From Pseudomonadota bacterium (lineage in GTDB: Bacteria > Pseudomonadota > Gammaproteobacteria > Steroidobacterales > Steroidobacteraceae), in NCBI GenBank assembly GCA_023433515.1, contig JAEZCN010000253.1:10062-74061 (forward strand): DNA of 64,000 nucleotides, written 5' to 3'. Below are positions 9,341 to 19,151 of this stretch, in pieces (position 1 is the first letter of the stretch; each line of letters begins with the position of its first letter). Both the position numbers and the translations under genes were made by a program. Below the pieces are notes generated by a model, which saw only the letters and a list, made by a program, of their open reading frames with translations, was not told where the DNA came from and did no database searches.

Positions 9341-9856
9341 ATGCTGAAGACCCTGCACAAGATCTGCCGCGCGGGCATCGTCACCGAGCCTGCGCCCTCG
9401 CCTGACGAAGCGCTGCGACTGCACGAATCGTTGCAGGCAAAGATCCGCGACATCCTCGGACGCGCGTTGTGCATCCGGCAGATAGACGCCGGTTCGTGCA
9501 ACGGCTGCGAGCTCGAGATCCACGCGCTCAACAATCCCGTCTACAACATCGAAGGGCTCGGAGTGAAGTTCGTCGCGAGCCCGCGCCACGCGGACCTGCT
9601 GCTGGTCACGGGTCCCGTTTCCCGCCACATGGAGACGGCCCTGCGCCGCACCTACGATGCGACGCCCGACCCGAAACTCGTGGTCGCCGTCGGCGACTGC
9701 GGCTGCGACGGCGGGATATTCGGCGAGAGTTACGCCAGCGCCGGACGCGTCTCCAACGTGATCCCGGTCGACGTCGCCGTGCCCGGATGTCCGCCGCATC
9801 CGAACCGCATCCTTGCGGCCATCCTCACCGCGATCAGCGCGTCGGCGGGAAAATGA
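9341..9856 (+). CDS. hyfI: HyfI/NuoB-like [4Fe-4S] subunit of the Ehr complex
   Basis: A 171-residue NuoB/hydrogenase small-subunit homologue. The proximal cluster ligands are intact: SCNGCE (Cys53, Cys56), GDCGCDGGIF (Cys120, with Cys122 extra) and PGCPPHP (Cys150). So one [4Fe-4S] cluster is expected beside the NiFe-less large subunit. No 2[4Fe-4S] ferredoxin-like subunit (HyfH/NuoI or HyfA) is encoded in the operon, so the route by which electrons reach this cluster is not evident. Confidence 0.9.
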   Translation: MLKTLHKICRAGIVTEPAPSPDEALRLHESLQAKIRDILGRALCIRQIDAGSCNGCELEIHALNNPVYNIEGLGVKFVASPRHADLLLVTGPVSRHMETALRRTYDATPDPKLVVAVGDCGCDGGIFGESYASAGRVSNVIPVDVAVPGCPPHPNRILAAILTAISASAGK

Positions 9857-10716
9857 AAGCGGAAGGACTCCCGGATTTTCTCGAGGTCGAGAGCCCCTGG
9901 TGCTGCCAGCCGGGCGTCGTGCGCGTGCCGGTGCGGCCGGGTGAGAATCCCGGCGCGGCGCTCGAAGTGCTCGCGGATCGCGAAGGCATGTCGAGGCCCT
10001 ACATCTTCGAGACGCCGTACGAGCGCCGACTGCACTTCACGCAGGACGCCACGCAGAGCGCGATGTCGTTGCTCGAGCCCGACTCGCTCATCGCGCCCTA
10101 CACGCGCAAGATGATGGCGTTCCTGCTCCTGAATCCGAATCCGCGCCACGTCGTCATGGTGGGACTCGGCGGCGGCTCGCTCGCGAAATTCTGCTACCGG
10201 CACCTGCCGAAGACGCGCATCACGGTGGTCGAGATCGACGAGCACGTCATCGCGATGCGCGACGAATTCCTGATACCGCGCGACGACGAACGCTTCCGCG
10301 TGGTGCACGACGACGGCGCGCGTTATCTCGAAGCGGGCGACGAGCCGTTCGACGTGTTGCTGGTCGACGCGTTCGACGCCGACGGCGTCGCGTTGTCGCT
10401 GGTCGACGAGCGCTTCCACCGGGCGGCGGCCCGCCGCCTCGCCGAGGGCGGTGTCATCGTGACGAACCTGTGGGGCAAGACCGAACGCTACAGCGCGTTG
10501 TTGAAGCAGGCCGCGCGGATATACGGATCGAACGCGACACTCGTGCCGGTGAGCGGCGAGCTCAACCTGCTGCTGTTCGCGTCGCGGCGCCCGCCGCCCA
10601 CCCGCATCACGGACGACCTGGAGACGATCGCGAACTGGCTGCAACGCCGACTCGAACTCGACTTCCCCCGCTACCTGCGGGTCATCTGCCAGGGGCACGC
10701 GCTGGTCGAGTCCTGA
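9853..10716 (+). CDS. Spermidine-synthase-like (class I methyltransferase fold) protein, coupled to the Ehr operon
   Basis: A 287-residue protein whose ATG overlaps the hyfI stop (ATGA), implying translational coupling. It has a nucleotide-binding glycine loop GLGGGSL (104-110), the acidic strand end VVEIDE (125-130) and HDDGARYL (152-159), as in polyamine aminopropyltransferases. The catalytic DSSDP motif is replaced by VDAFDADG (171-178), so true spermidine synthesis is doubtful. An N-terminal stretch of about 65 residues (EVESPWCCQPGV) has two adjacent Cys. No S-adenosylmethionine decarboxylase is nearby. Substrate unknown; a modification role for the complex or a cofactor is only a guess. 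Confidence 0.75.
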   Translation: MKAEGLPDFLEVESPWCCQPGVVRVPVRPGENPGAALEVLADREGMSRPYIFETPYERRLHFTQDATQSAMSLLEPDSLIAPYTRKMMAFLLLNPNPRHVVMVGLGGGSLAKFCYRHLPKTRITVVEIDEHVIAMRDEFLIPRDDERFRVVHDDGARYLEAGDEPFDVLLVDAFDADGVALSLVDERFHRAAARRLAEGGVIVTNLWGKTERYSALLKQAARIYGSNATLVPVSGELNLLLFASRRPPPTRITDDLETIANWLQRRLELDFPRYLRVICQGHALVES

Positions 10717-10741
10717 CGGCGGGAGATTTCCGGGTGCCCGC

Positions 10742-12457
10742 ATGAAACGAATCTTCCTGTCGATAATCCTGCTGATCGCCCATGCGGTCCACGCGGCCTC
10801 GCCCGCGCCCGTCGCGGCGCGCAACGGCATGGTGGTCACCGCGCAGCAGCACGCGACGCGCATCGGTGTCGACGTGCTGCGCAACGGCGGCAATGCGATC
10901 GATGCCGCGGTCGCGGTGGGCTACGCGCTCGCCGTCGTCTATCCGGCCGCGGGAAATCTCGGCGGCGGCGGGTTCATGACGCTGCAGTTCGCCGATGGGC
11001 GGCGCACGTTCATCGACTTCCGCGAGACCGCGCCGCTCGCGGCCACGCCGGACATGTACCTCGACGCGAACGGCGACGTGATTCCGAACGCGACCCTGCG
11101 CGGACATCTCGCGGTCGCCGTGCCAGGTACCGTCGCCGGACTCGAATACGTTCGCGAGAAATACGGCACTCTGCCGCGCGCACGTCTCGTCGCACCCGCG
11201 ATCAGGCTTGCCGAACGCGGCTTCGTGCTCGGACAGGGCGACGTCGACATGCTCCACGAAGCGACCGAAGACTTTCGCAAGGACGCGCCGTCGGCCGCGA
11301 TATTCCTGAAGGACGGCCAGCCCTTGGACGTGGGCGATACGCTCGTGCAGAAGGATCTCGCGCGCACGTTGCGCAACATTTCCCGCCGTGGCGCCGCGGG
11401 CTTCTACCAGGGCGAAATTGCCGCCGCGCTGGTGACGGCGAGTCGCTCCGGCGGCGGCATCCTCGCGCAGGCGGATTTCGACGCGTACCGTGTGCGGGAG
11501 CTCGCGCCGGTCGAGTGCGACTATCGCGGGTTGCGCATCGTCTCCGCGCCGCCACCCAGCTCCGGCGGCGTGGTGCTGTGCGAAATGCTCAACATCCTCG
11601 AGGGTTATCCACTCGGCGACGAGCAGGAAGGTTTCGGCTATGGCTCCGCGCGCGCCGTACACGTGCAGATCGAAGCGATGCGCCGCGCCTACTCCGACCG
11701 CAACCAGCTACTGGGCGACGCCGGATTCGCGAGCAACCCCGTCGAACTCCTCACGAGCAAGGAATACGCGGAACAGATCCGCGCGACGATCGATCTCACG
11801 CGGGCCGGCAGGTCAGGCCCGCCGCCGGCCGTCGTGCCGCGCGAAGGCACACACACGACTCACTACTCCATCGCGGACAGATACGGCAACGCGGTGTCCG
11901 TCACCTACACGCTCAACGACTGGTTCGGCGCGCGCGTAACGGCCGGCGGCACCGGCGTGCTGCTCAACAACGAGATGGACGACTTCACCGCGAAGGTCGG
12001 CGTGCCGAATCTGTATGGTCTCGTGCAGGGCGCTGCCAACAGGATCGAACCCGGCAAGCGGCCGCTGAGCTCGATGACGCCCACGATCGTTCTTCGCGAC
12101 GGCAAGCCCTGGATGATCCTCGGCACCCCCGGCGGCAGCCGCATCATCACGGCCGTCATGCTCACGATGATCAACGTGATCGACTACGGCATGGACCTGC
12201 AGGAAGCGGTCGATGCGCCGCGCATCCACCAGCAATGGCTGCCGGAGTCCACGTACGTCGAGACGCGCGCGCTGAGTCCGGACACGCGGCGGATACTCGA
12301 AGGCATGGGCCATCAGCTCACCGTGCCGCAGCCCGAGAATCACGTCGCCGCGATCCTGATCGGCGCGCCGGGGCTGAACGCCCCGGCCGTCGGTTCCAAC
12401 AAGTTCTACGGTGCGATCGATCCGCGCCGCGCTACGGGTCTCGCGCTCGGTTACTAG
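10742..12457 (+). CDS. ggt: Gamma-glutamyltransferase (periplasmic)
   Basis: A 571-residue Ntn-hydrolase precursor. It begins with a signal peptide (MKRIFLSIILLIAHAVHA) and is cleaved autocatalytically before the conserved Thr372 in THTTHYSIAD, giving large and small subunits; Thr372 is then the nucleophile. Other family landmarks are NGGNAIDAAVA near 48, TLNDWFGA, LLNNEMDDF and PGGSRIITAV. It removes gamma-glutamyl groups from glutathione and related peptides. It lies 25 bp after the spermidine-synthase-like gene on the same strand and may be co-transcribed. Its stop codon directly abuts the stop of the convergent S9 peptidase gene. Confidence 0.95.
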   Translation: MKRIFLSIILLIAHAVHAASPAPVAARNGMVVTAQQHATRIGVDVLRNGGNAIDAAVAVGYALAVVYPAAGNLGGGGFMTLQFADGRRTFIDFRETAPLAATPDMYLDANGDVIPNATLRGHLAVAVPGTVAGLEYVREKYGTLPRARLVAPAIRLAERGFVLGQGDVDMLHEATEDFRKDAPSAAIFLKDGQPLDVGDTLVQKDLARTLRNISRRGAAGFYQGEIAAALVTASRSGGGILAQADFDAYRVRELAPVECDYRGLRIVSAPPPSSGGVVLCEMLNILEGYPLGDEQEGFGYGSARAVHVQIEAMRRAYSDRNQLLGDAGFASNPVELLTSKEYAEQIRATIDLTRAGRSGPPPAVVPREGTHTTHYSIADRYGNAVSVTYTLNDWFGARVTAGGTGVLLNNEMDDFTAKVGVPNLYGLVQGAANRIEPGKRPLSSMTPTIVLRDGKPWMILGTPGGSRIITAVMLTMINVIDYGMDLQEAVDAPRIHQQWLPESTYVETRALSPDTRRILEGMGHQLTVPQPENHVAAILIGAPGLNAPAVGSNKFYGAIDPRRATGLALGY

Positions 12458-14449
12458 TCAGAGCCCGAGGTTCTTGCGCAGGAACTCCTCCGACTTGCGC
12501 AGCATGTCCGCGCGTGCGTCGCCATCGCGCAGACTGTGCTCGAGCTTCGGGTACTCGATGAGCTGGGTCGTCTTCCCCGCGCCGCGCAGTTCCTTCTGCA
12601 TGAGGCGCGACTGGCCGATGTCGACGTTCAGGTCGTTGTCGCCATGGAACATGAGCACCGGCGCCTTGAAGACCGGCGCGTTCTGCGCGGGCGAGCCTTC
12701 CTTGACGTGCGGGCCGCTACCGATGAAGTCCGCGGTCAGGAATCCGTCCGCGTACATCATGTTCCGGCTCTTGAGCAGGCCGAGGTCCGTCACGGGCGCC
12801 ACGGCGACGACCGCCTTGAACAGGTCCGGGTCGAGCACGTTGGACTGCAACGCGGCGTATCCGCCGTACGACCAGCCGAACACGGCGAGCTTCGCGGGAT
12901 CCGCCATGCCCTGCGACACCATCCAGCGGCCGGCGTCGGCGATGTCGCCCACCGAGGTCTTCCAGCCCCGGAAGCCGTTGTTCGCGAACCAGTCCGAACC
13001 GTAACCGTCCGAGCCGCGGAAGTTAGGCTGCAATACGACGAACCCGCGCTGCGCGAAGTACTGCGCGAGCCAGTCGAATCCCCACTCGTCGCGTGCGCCG
13101 GGACCGCCGTGCGGCATGACGATGGCGGGCAGGTTCTTCGCCTCGGTGACGCCGGGGGGCAACGTCAGGTATCCCGGGATTTCCGTGCCGTCCGCCGCCG
13201 GGTACGTCATCGCCTTGACCGGCGACAGCGTCTTTCCCTTGAGCGGCGGGCGCGCGGAGATGAGCGGCGAAAGCGCCTTCTTGTCGCGGTAGTAGATGTA
13301 CCAGGCGCCCGGATCGATGTCGCCGCTGGCATGCACCACCAGCACCTGCTCGTCCGCGCTCGCGCTCATGAAGCCGATCAGCGGCTGCTTCGGCAGCGCC
13401 TTCGAGAGCATGTCGTGCAGCGTCTTGTAGTCCGCGTCGAAATACGCGGTCTGGCGGCGCTCGGTCGCATACGACGCGCCGATCACGCGACCGCTGCGCC
13501 CGATCGTGATCACGCCGTCGATGTCGACGCGCTTCGACGAGGCGACGAGCTCGCGCTCGAGCGATTCGTCGAGCGTGATGCGATACAGGGCGCGCCGTCC
13601 TTCGAGCGGTTCGATCACGTAGGCGGCGTTGATGGACGGATCGACGGCCAGCGGGATCATGCCCGTGCCGCGTCCGCCGCTGCCGCGATCGAGGGTCCAC
13701 TTGCCGAGCGGTCGCCATGCCCGGTCGTTCGGCAATCTGTACGAGTGGGTGTCGACGCCGGTCATCATGCCCGACGTCTCGGCGACTCCCGTCGTCGTCA
13801 TGATGCGGATGTTGCCGCGACCGTCGGAGATGTAGTTGGTCGCGTCGTCACCGGGGCGTTCGACCTGCGTGGACTTACCCGTACGCGTATCGATGCGATC
13901 GACTCCAAGGCCCTCCCCCTTGCGCGCGAGCAGCCGGCCGGTGCTCGCCTCGGGAACGTAGCTGCGCGACATCAGCACGGTGCCGTCCGTACCGCTCATC
14001 CAGTCGACGACCCAGCCGTCACCGAAGCGCTTGCCGATCTGCTCGAGCGTGTCCTTCTGTCCGAGGAACCGCTGATTCTTTCCGTCCGCGTCCATCGCGA
14101 GCGTGCGCGAGAGCGTCACGAGCACGCCCTGGACACGTTGCAGGCCGTAGAGCTGACACACCAGCCGGTCCGACGCCGTCCATTCGCACGATTCGAGGTT
14201 GACCGGATTGCCGTCGGCGCGCGCCACCTGCGAGGCCGTGCCGCTCACGAGGTCGACGACCACCGCGACGGTGCTCGCCTCCGTGCCGGCGCCCACGTAG
14301 ACGAGTTTCTTGCCGTCGGCGGACAGGGCCGCGTTGTTGATCGTTTCGCGCGCGCCGAAGGCCGCGGCTTCGTCGTTGGCCGCGGGAGGGGCTGCGAGAG
14401 AAACGGAAGCGAGAGAAGCAGCGAGCAAGGCGAGACTTATGGCTTTCAT
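12458..14449 (-). CDS. Secreted S9-family prolyl oligopeptidase-like peptidase
   Basis: A 663-residue protein with a signal peptide (MKAISLALLAASLASVSLAAPP), an N-terminal beta-propeller-like region (about 40-410) and a C-terminal alpha/beta-hydrolase domain. The catalytic triad is visible: Ser527 in GWSYGGYA, Asp606 in HGDNDLNVD and His638 in KLEHSLR. The oxyanion segment MPHGGPGARD is present. S9C-type enzymes release dipeptides or acylated residues from peptides in the periplasm. It faces ggt end to end with no intergenic space. Confidence 0.9.
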   Translation of the reverse strand: MKAISLALLAASLASVSLAAPPAANDEAAAFGARETINNAALSADGKKLVYVGAGTEASTVAVVVDLVSGTASQVARADGNPVNLESCEWTASDRLVCQLYGLQRVQGVLVTLSRTLAMDADGKNQRFLGQKDTLEQIGKRFGDGWVVDWMSGTDGTVLMSRSYVPEASTGRLLARKGEGLGVDRIDTRTGKSTQVERPGDDATNYISDGRGNIRIMTTTGVAETSGMMTGVDTHSYRLPNDRAWRPLGKWTLDRGSGGRGTGMIPLAVDPSINAAYVIEPLEGRRALYRITLDESLERELVASSKRVDIDGVITIGRSGRVIGASYATERRQTAYFDADYKTLHDMLSKALPKQPLIGFMSASADEQVLVVHASGDIDPGAWYIYYRDKKALSPLISARPPLKGKTLSPVKAMTYPAADGTEIPGYLTLPPGVTEAKNLPAIVMPHGGPGARDEWGFDWLAQYFAQRGFVVLQPNFRGSDGYGSDWFANNGFRGWKTSVGDIADAGRWMVSQGMADPAKLAVFGWSYGGYAALQSNVLDPDLFKAVVAVAPVTDLGLLKSRNMMYADGFLTADFIGSGPHVKEGSPAQNAPVFKAPVLMFHGDNDLNVDIGQSRLMQKELRGAGKTTQLIEYPKLEHSLRDGDARADMLRKSEEFLRKNLGL

Positions 14450-14539
14450 GAACGGGGAGTCTGCCCTAACCCGGATCGGCGTTATAGCGCGGGCGTCAAA
14501 CTGGAACTGGTCTCGTTGCCCGCCCTCGGGTTTCCCTGA

Positions 14540-15955
14540 CTACTCCTTCCAGCCGCCGCCCAGCGTCTGGTAGAGCTGGACGATATTGGCCGCACCTGCG
14601 AGACGCGTCACGATGAGCTGGCGCTGGGCGGTGTAGAGGTCGCGCTGCGCGATCAGCGCGCCTAGATAGCTGTCGACACCTCCGCGGTAGCGGACGTCGG
14701 CGAGCCGGTAGCTTGCCTCGGCCGCGCGCGTCAGCGCTTCCTGGGCCCGCAGCTGCTCTTCGAAGGTGCTGCGCGCGATCAACGCGTCGGCGACTTCGCG
14801 GAAAGCCACCTGGATGGACTGCTCGTAGCGCGCGATCTCGGTGCGCTTGCGCACATTGGCGAGGTCGAGCCCCGCCATGTTGGCGCCGCCGCTGAAGATC
14901 GGCAGCCGCACCACGGGCGTGAAGCTCCAGCTCGTGGTTCCCGATCTGAACAAATCGGAAAGATCGTCGCTCGCGCTGCCGTAGAAACCGGTGAGTCCGA
15001 TGCTCGGGAAGAACGCGGCGCGTGCCGCGCCGATGTTCGCGTTCGCGGCCTTGAGCGCGTGTTCGGCCGCGCGGATGTCCGGCCGGCGCGTGAGCAGCTC
15101 GGCGGGAATGCCCGCGGGCAACTCCTGCGCGAAGGTCTGCTGTTCGATGGGTTGGCCGTTCGCGCCGACGTTCGGCGGCAGCGGCTCGCCGACCAGTAAC
15201 GCGAGCGCGTTGCGGTCCTGCTCGACGCGGCGTTTCTGCTGCGCGATGTCGACCTCGGCTGCGCGCCACGCGGACTCCGAGCGGTGCAGTTCGACTTCGC
15301 TCGACACGCCCGAATCGAAGCGCAGCCTGGTGAGCTCGTACGACTTGTGCTGGCTCGCGCGCGTCTCCTCGGCGAGCGCGAGCAGCTCGCGATCGGCGAT
15401 CAACGTCAGCCACGCGGTCGCGACCTCGGACACGAGCACGAGCTGCGCCGCGATGCGCGTTTCCTCGAGGGCGAAATACTGCTCGAGCGCCTGGCGCCGC
15501 AGGCTGCGCACGCGGCCGAACAGATCGAGCTCGAACGCGGTCGTGCCGAGCCCGGCCGAATACGTGCGCTGGAGAGTGTTGTCTCCCGTGGGCGAAACCG
15601 GACCCGGCGTCCGCTGATTGCTCGCCGTACCCACCGCATCGATGGACGGCACGAGATCGGCCCGGCGGATGCGGTACTGCGCACGCGCGGCTTCCACGTT
15701 CAGGGTCGCGATGCGCAGGTCGCGATTGTTGGTCAACGCCCGCCGGATCAGGTCCTTGAGCTCCGGATCCGGGAAGAACTCGCTCCACGCGATGTCGGCC
15801 GCGGCGACGGGCGCCGTGGTGGAATCCACTCCTTCATAAGCGGCCGGTGCGGGCGAGGCCGGCTGTTCGTAACGGGGCGCCAGCGTGCAGGCGGCCAGCG
15901 TGACGGCCATGGTGGCTGCCACGGTCAGCACGCCGATGGAACGTAGATAACTCAT
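14540..15955 (-). CDS. Outer-membrane efflux lipoprotein of the RND system (OprM/NodT type)
   Basis: A 471-residue TolC-superfamily protein with a lipobox (VTLAAC, Cys22) and the internal duplication of long helical hairpins typical of outer-membrane factors. It contains the NodT/OprM landmark [29 protein letters not shown] (partly quoted: [20 protein letters not shown]). Its ATG overlaps the RND permease stop by four bases, making it the last gene of the marR-MFP-RND-OMF operon. Confidence 0.93.
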   Translation of the reverse strand: MSYLRSIGVLTVAATMAVTLAACTLAPRYEQPASPAPAAYEGVDSTTAPVAAADIAWSEFFPDPELKDLIRRALTNNRDLRIATLNVEAARAQYRIRRADLVPSIDAVGTASNQRTPGPVSPTGDNTLQRTYSAGLGTTAFELDLFGRVRSLRRQALEQYFALEETRIAAQLVLVSEVATAWLTLIADRELLALAEETRASQHKSYELTRLRFDSGVSSEVELHRSESAWRAAEVDIAQQKRRVEQDRNALALLVGEPLPPNVGANGQPIEQQTFAQELPAGIPAELLTRRPDIRAAEHALKAANANIGAARAAFFPSIGLTGFYGSASDDLSDLFRSGTTSWSFTPVVRLPIFSGGANMAGLDLANVRKRTEIARYEQSIQVAFREVADALIARSTFEEQLRAQEALTRAAEASYRLADVRYRGGVDSYLGALIAQRDLYTAQRQLIVTRLAGAANIVQLYQTLGGGWKE

Positions 15956-18900
15956 GTGGTGCTCGCGTACGGCTCGTCAGCCGGCGTCTCGTCCACTTTC
16001 ATCGCCACCGGTTTCACCTTGAAGTAACCGAGGATCACGACGAAGAACACGGGCACGAAGAATATGGCGAGGAACGTCGACGTCAGCATGCCGCCGATCA
16101 CGCCGGTGCCGACCGCGTGCTGCGCGCCCGAGCCCGCGCCGGACGCCATGGCCAGCGGCAACACGCCCGACATGAACGCGAGCGACGTCATGAGGATGGG
16201 ACGCAGGCGCTGTTTGGTCGCGTGCATCACCGCCTCCACGAGGCCCATGCCGCGATCGAAGTTCTCTTTCGCGAATTCGACGATGAGGATGGCGCTCTTG
16301 GCCGCGAGGCCGATCGTGACCAGCAGGCCGACCTGGAAGTACGCGTCGTTCGTGAGGCCGCGCCCGAGTGTCGCGAGCACGGCGCCGAGCACGCCGAGCG
16401 GCACGACGAGCAGCACGGTGGCCGGGATCGACCAGCTCTCGTAGAGCGCCGCGAGGCACAGGAATACGATCGCGAGCGACAGCGCGTAAAGAATCGGCGC
16501 CTGCGAACCCGAAGACTTCTCCTCGTACGAGAGGCCGTTCCATTCGAGGCCGACGCCCGCGGGCAGGCTGGCGACGAGCTCTTCCATCGCCTCCATCGCC
16601 TCGCCCGAGCTGCGGCTCGGCGCCGGCGCGCCCTGGATCTGGTACGCGGGCACGCCGTTGAAACGCACGAGCTTCTGCGGACCGTAGGTCCACTCGCCGC
16701 GCGCGATCGCCGAGAACGGCACCATGCCGCCCTCCTTGTTACGCACGTACCAGCGGCTGAGGTCCTCGGGCTGCATGCGCGATTCGGGAATTCCCTGCAC
16801 GTAGACGCGTTTGACGCGGCCGCGGTCGATGAAGTCGTTCACGTAGGTAGACGCCCAACCGGTCTGCAGCGTCTGGTTGATATCCGAGATCGAGACGCCG
16901 AGCGCACTCGCCTTCTCACGATCGATGTCGAGCTTGAATTGCGGCGCGTCCTCGACGCCGTTCGGCCGCACGTTCGCGAGCCGCGGGTCCTGCGCGGCCA
17001 TGCCGAGCAACTGGTTGCGCGCGGCGAGGAACGCGTCGTGACTCAGGCCGCCGCGATTCTGCAGCATGAGATCGAAGCCCGCCGTGTTGCCGAGCTCGAG
17101 CACGGCAGGCGGCGGGATCGCGATGACGTTCGCGTCCTTGATCGACGAGAAGAACTGGTTCGCGCGCCCGAGAACGGCGGCGACCGAGAGCTCACTCTTC
17201 TTGCGTTCGCTCCAATCACGCAGCTTGATGAAGATCAGGCCCGAGTTCTGTCCCGGTCCCGCGAAGTTGAAGCCGTTGACCGTGAGCACTCCCTCTACCG
17301 CATCACTCTCCTGTTCGTTCAGATACTGCTGCGCGGCATCGAGCACCGCCCAGGTGCGCTCCTTCGACGCGCCGGGCGGGGTCTGCACCTGGCCGTACGC
17401 AAAGCCGGGATCCTCGGCCGGGAGGAACGACGACGGGATCCGGGTGAACAGCGCTGCCACCAGGGCGACGATGCCGAGGTACACGAGCATCGTGCGGCGC
17501 GGCCGCGCGAGCATCGCGGTCAGGCCGCGCTCGTGGCGATCCCGGCCCTGGTCGAACTTCTTGTTGAACCATTTGAAGAAGCCCTTGTGTTCGACGTGCC
17601 CGGACTTCGGAAGAGGCTTCAGGATCGTCGCGCACAGCGCGGGCGTGAGGATGAGCGCGACGAGCACCGACAACCCCATCGCCGAGACGAGCGTGATCGA
17701 GAACTGGCGGTAGATGACGCCGATCGAGCCGCCGAAGAACGCCATCGGCACGAACACCGCGCCGAGCACCAGCGCGATCGCGACCAGCGCGCCCGTGATC
17801 TGGTCCATCGACTTGCGCGTGGCCTCGCGCGGCGACAGCCCTTCCTCGGCCATGACCCGCTCGACGTTTTCGACGACCACGATCGCGTCGTCGACGAGCA
17901 ATCCGATGGCGAGCGCCATGCCGAACATCGTGAGCGTGTTGATCGAGAACCCGAATGCCGCGAGCACGCCGAACGTTCCGAGCAGCACGATGGGCACGGC
18001 GATCGTCGGGATCAGCGTCGCGCGTGCGTTCTGCAGGAAGAGGAACATGACGAGGAACACGAGCACGACGGCTTCGACGAGTGTCTTCACGACCTCGAAG
18101 ATCGAGGTCTTCACGAACGGCGTCGTGTCGAGTGGATAGACGACCTCGAGCCCGCGCGGGAAGAAGGGCCGCAGGCGATCGATCGTCGCGTGGATCGCGT
18201 CGACGGTATCGAGCGCGTTCTGGCCCGCCGCGAGCCGGATCGCGACACCGGCCGCGGGCTTGCCGTTGTACTTCGTGTCGCGCGTGTAGCTCTCGGAGTT
18301 GAGGGACACCGTTGCGACGTCGCCGATGCGCACCTGCGAGCCGTCCGGGTTGACGCGCAGCAGGATGTCCTTGAACTGGTCGGCCGTCGAGAATCGCGTG
18401 GGCCCGATGATGCTGGCCGTGATCGCCTGGCCCGGCGCCGCCGGCAGGCCGCCGATCTGCCCGACGGACACCTGCACGTTCTGCGCGCGGATCGCCGCGA
18501 CGACGTCACCTGTCGTGAGCCCGTAGTTGTTGAGCTTCGCCGGATCGAGCCAGATGCGCATCGCGTACTGCGAGCCGAACATCGTGACGTCACCGACGCC
18601 CGGCGTGCGGTTGAGCGGATCGAGGATGTTCGTCGCGACGTAGTCGGTGAGGTCCTCGCTGCTCATGCTGCCGTCGGCGGAGATGACGCCCATGACGACG
18701 AGGAAATTGCGCGCGGGTTTGTTGACCCTTATCCCCGACTGCTGGACTTCCTGCGGCAGCAAGGGCATCGCGGTCTGCAGCTTGTTCTGCACCTGCACCT
18801 GCGCCGTGTCGGGGTTGGTGCCCTGCGCGAAGGTCAGCGTGATCGACGCGCTGCCGTCCGAATTCGCCTCGGACGTGATGTACGTGAGGTTGTCGATGCC

Positions 18901-19113
18901 GTTGAGTGATTGCTCGATGACCTGGATCACCGTGTCCTGCAACGTCTGCGCCGAGGAGCCCGGGTAGTTCGTGCTGATGCCGACGGTCGGCGGCGCGATC
19001 GCGGGGTACTGGCGGATGGGCAGGTTGAGCACCGAAACGGTGCCCGCGATCATCGTGATGATCGCGATGACCCACGCGAAGATGGGGCGGTCGATGAAGA
19101 AGCGCGAAAGCAT
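15952..19113 (-). CDS. HAE1-family RND multidrug efflux permease
   Basis: A 1,053-residue inner-membrane RND pump, the usual length for AcrB/MexB relatives. It begins [18 protein letters not shown] and has the proton-relay residues expected for the family: the Asp pair in [17 protein letters not shown] and the Lys in [17 protein letters not shown]. Two large periplasmic loops are present. It sits between the membrane fusion lipoprotein and the outer-membrane factor, completing a tripartite drug or solvent efflux system. Substrates cannot be predicted. Confidence 0.95.
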   Translation of the reverse strand: MLSRFFIDRPIFAWVIAIITMIAGTVSVLNLPIRQYPAIAPPTVGISTNYPGSSAQTLQDTVIQVIEQSLNGIDNLTYITSEANSDGSASITLTFAQGTNPDTAQVQVQNKLQTAMPLLPQEVQQSGIRVNKPARNFLVVMGVISADGSMSSEDLTDYVATNILDPLNRTPGVGDVTMFGSQYAMRIWLDPAKLNNYGLTTGDVVAAIRAQNVQVSVGQIGGLPAAPGQAITASIIGPTRFSTADQFKDILLRVNPDGSQVRIGDVATVSLNSESYTRDTKYNGKPAAGVAIRLAAGQNALDTVDAIHATIDRLRPFFPRGLEVVYPLDTTPFVKTSIFEVVKTLVEAVVLVFLVMFLFLQNARATLIPTIAVPIVLLGTFGVLAAFGFSINTLTMFGMALAIGLLVDDAIVVVENVERVMAEEGLSPREATRKSMDQITGALVAIALVLGAVFVPMAFFGGSIGVIYRQFSITLVSAMGLSVLVALILTPALCATILKPLPKSGHVEHKGFFKWFNKKFDQGRDRHERGLTAMLARPRRTMLVYLGIVALVAALFTRIPSSFLPAEDPGFAYGQVQTPPGASKERTWAVLDAAQQYLNEQESDAVEGVLTVNGFNFAGPGQNSGLIFIKLRDWSERKKSELSVAAVLGRANQFFSSIKDANVIAIPPPAVLELGNTAGFDLMLQNRGGLSHDAFLAARNQLLGMAAQDPRLANVRPNGVEDAPQFKLDIDREKASALGVSISDINQTLQTGWASTYVNDFIDRGRVKRVYVQGIPESRMQPEDLSRWYVRNKEGGMVPFSAIARGEWTYGPQKLVRFNGVPAYQIQGAPAPSRSSGEAMEAMEELVASLPAGVGLEWNGLSYEEKSSGSQAPILYALSLAIVFLCLAALYESWSIPATVLLVVPLGVLGAVLATLGRGLTNDAYFQVGLLVTIGLAAKSAILIVEFAKENFDRGMGLVEAVMHATKQRLRPILMTSLAFMSGVLPLAMASGAGSGAQHAVGTGVIGGMLTSTFLAIFFVPVFFVVILGYFKVKPVAMKVDETPADEPYASTT

Positions 19114-19151
19114 GACTAGCTATTCACCCGGAAGTTCGTGGTTCGTGCGGA

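Noticed and set aside
9853..10716. Canonical spermidine synthase (SpeE).
   Set aside because: The DSSDP catalytic motif is changed to DAFDAD and no SAM decarboxylase is nearby.
16117..18909. A 930-codon open frame on the plus strand opposite the RND permease.
   Set aside because: It is the reverse shadow of a clear RND gene in GC-rich DNA; composition is Arg/Asp/Glu/His-rich and has no domain. Similar long shadows opposite or beside metH, the glucan synthase, ppc and the LamG gene were dropped for the same reason.
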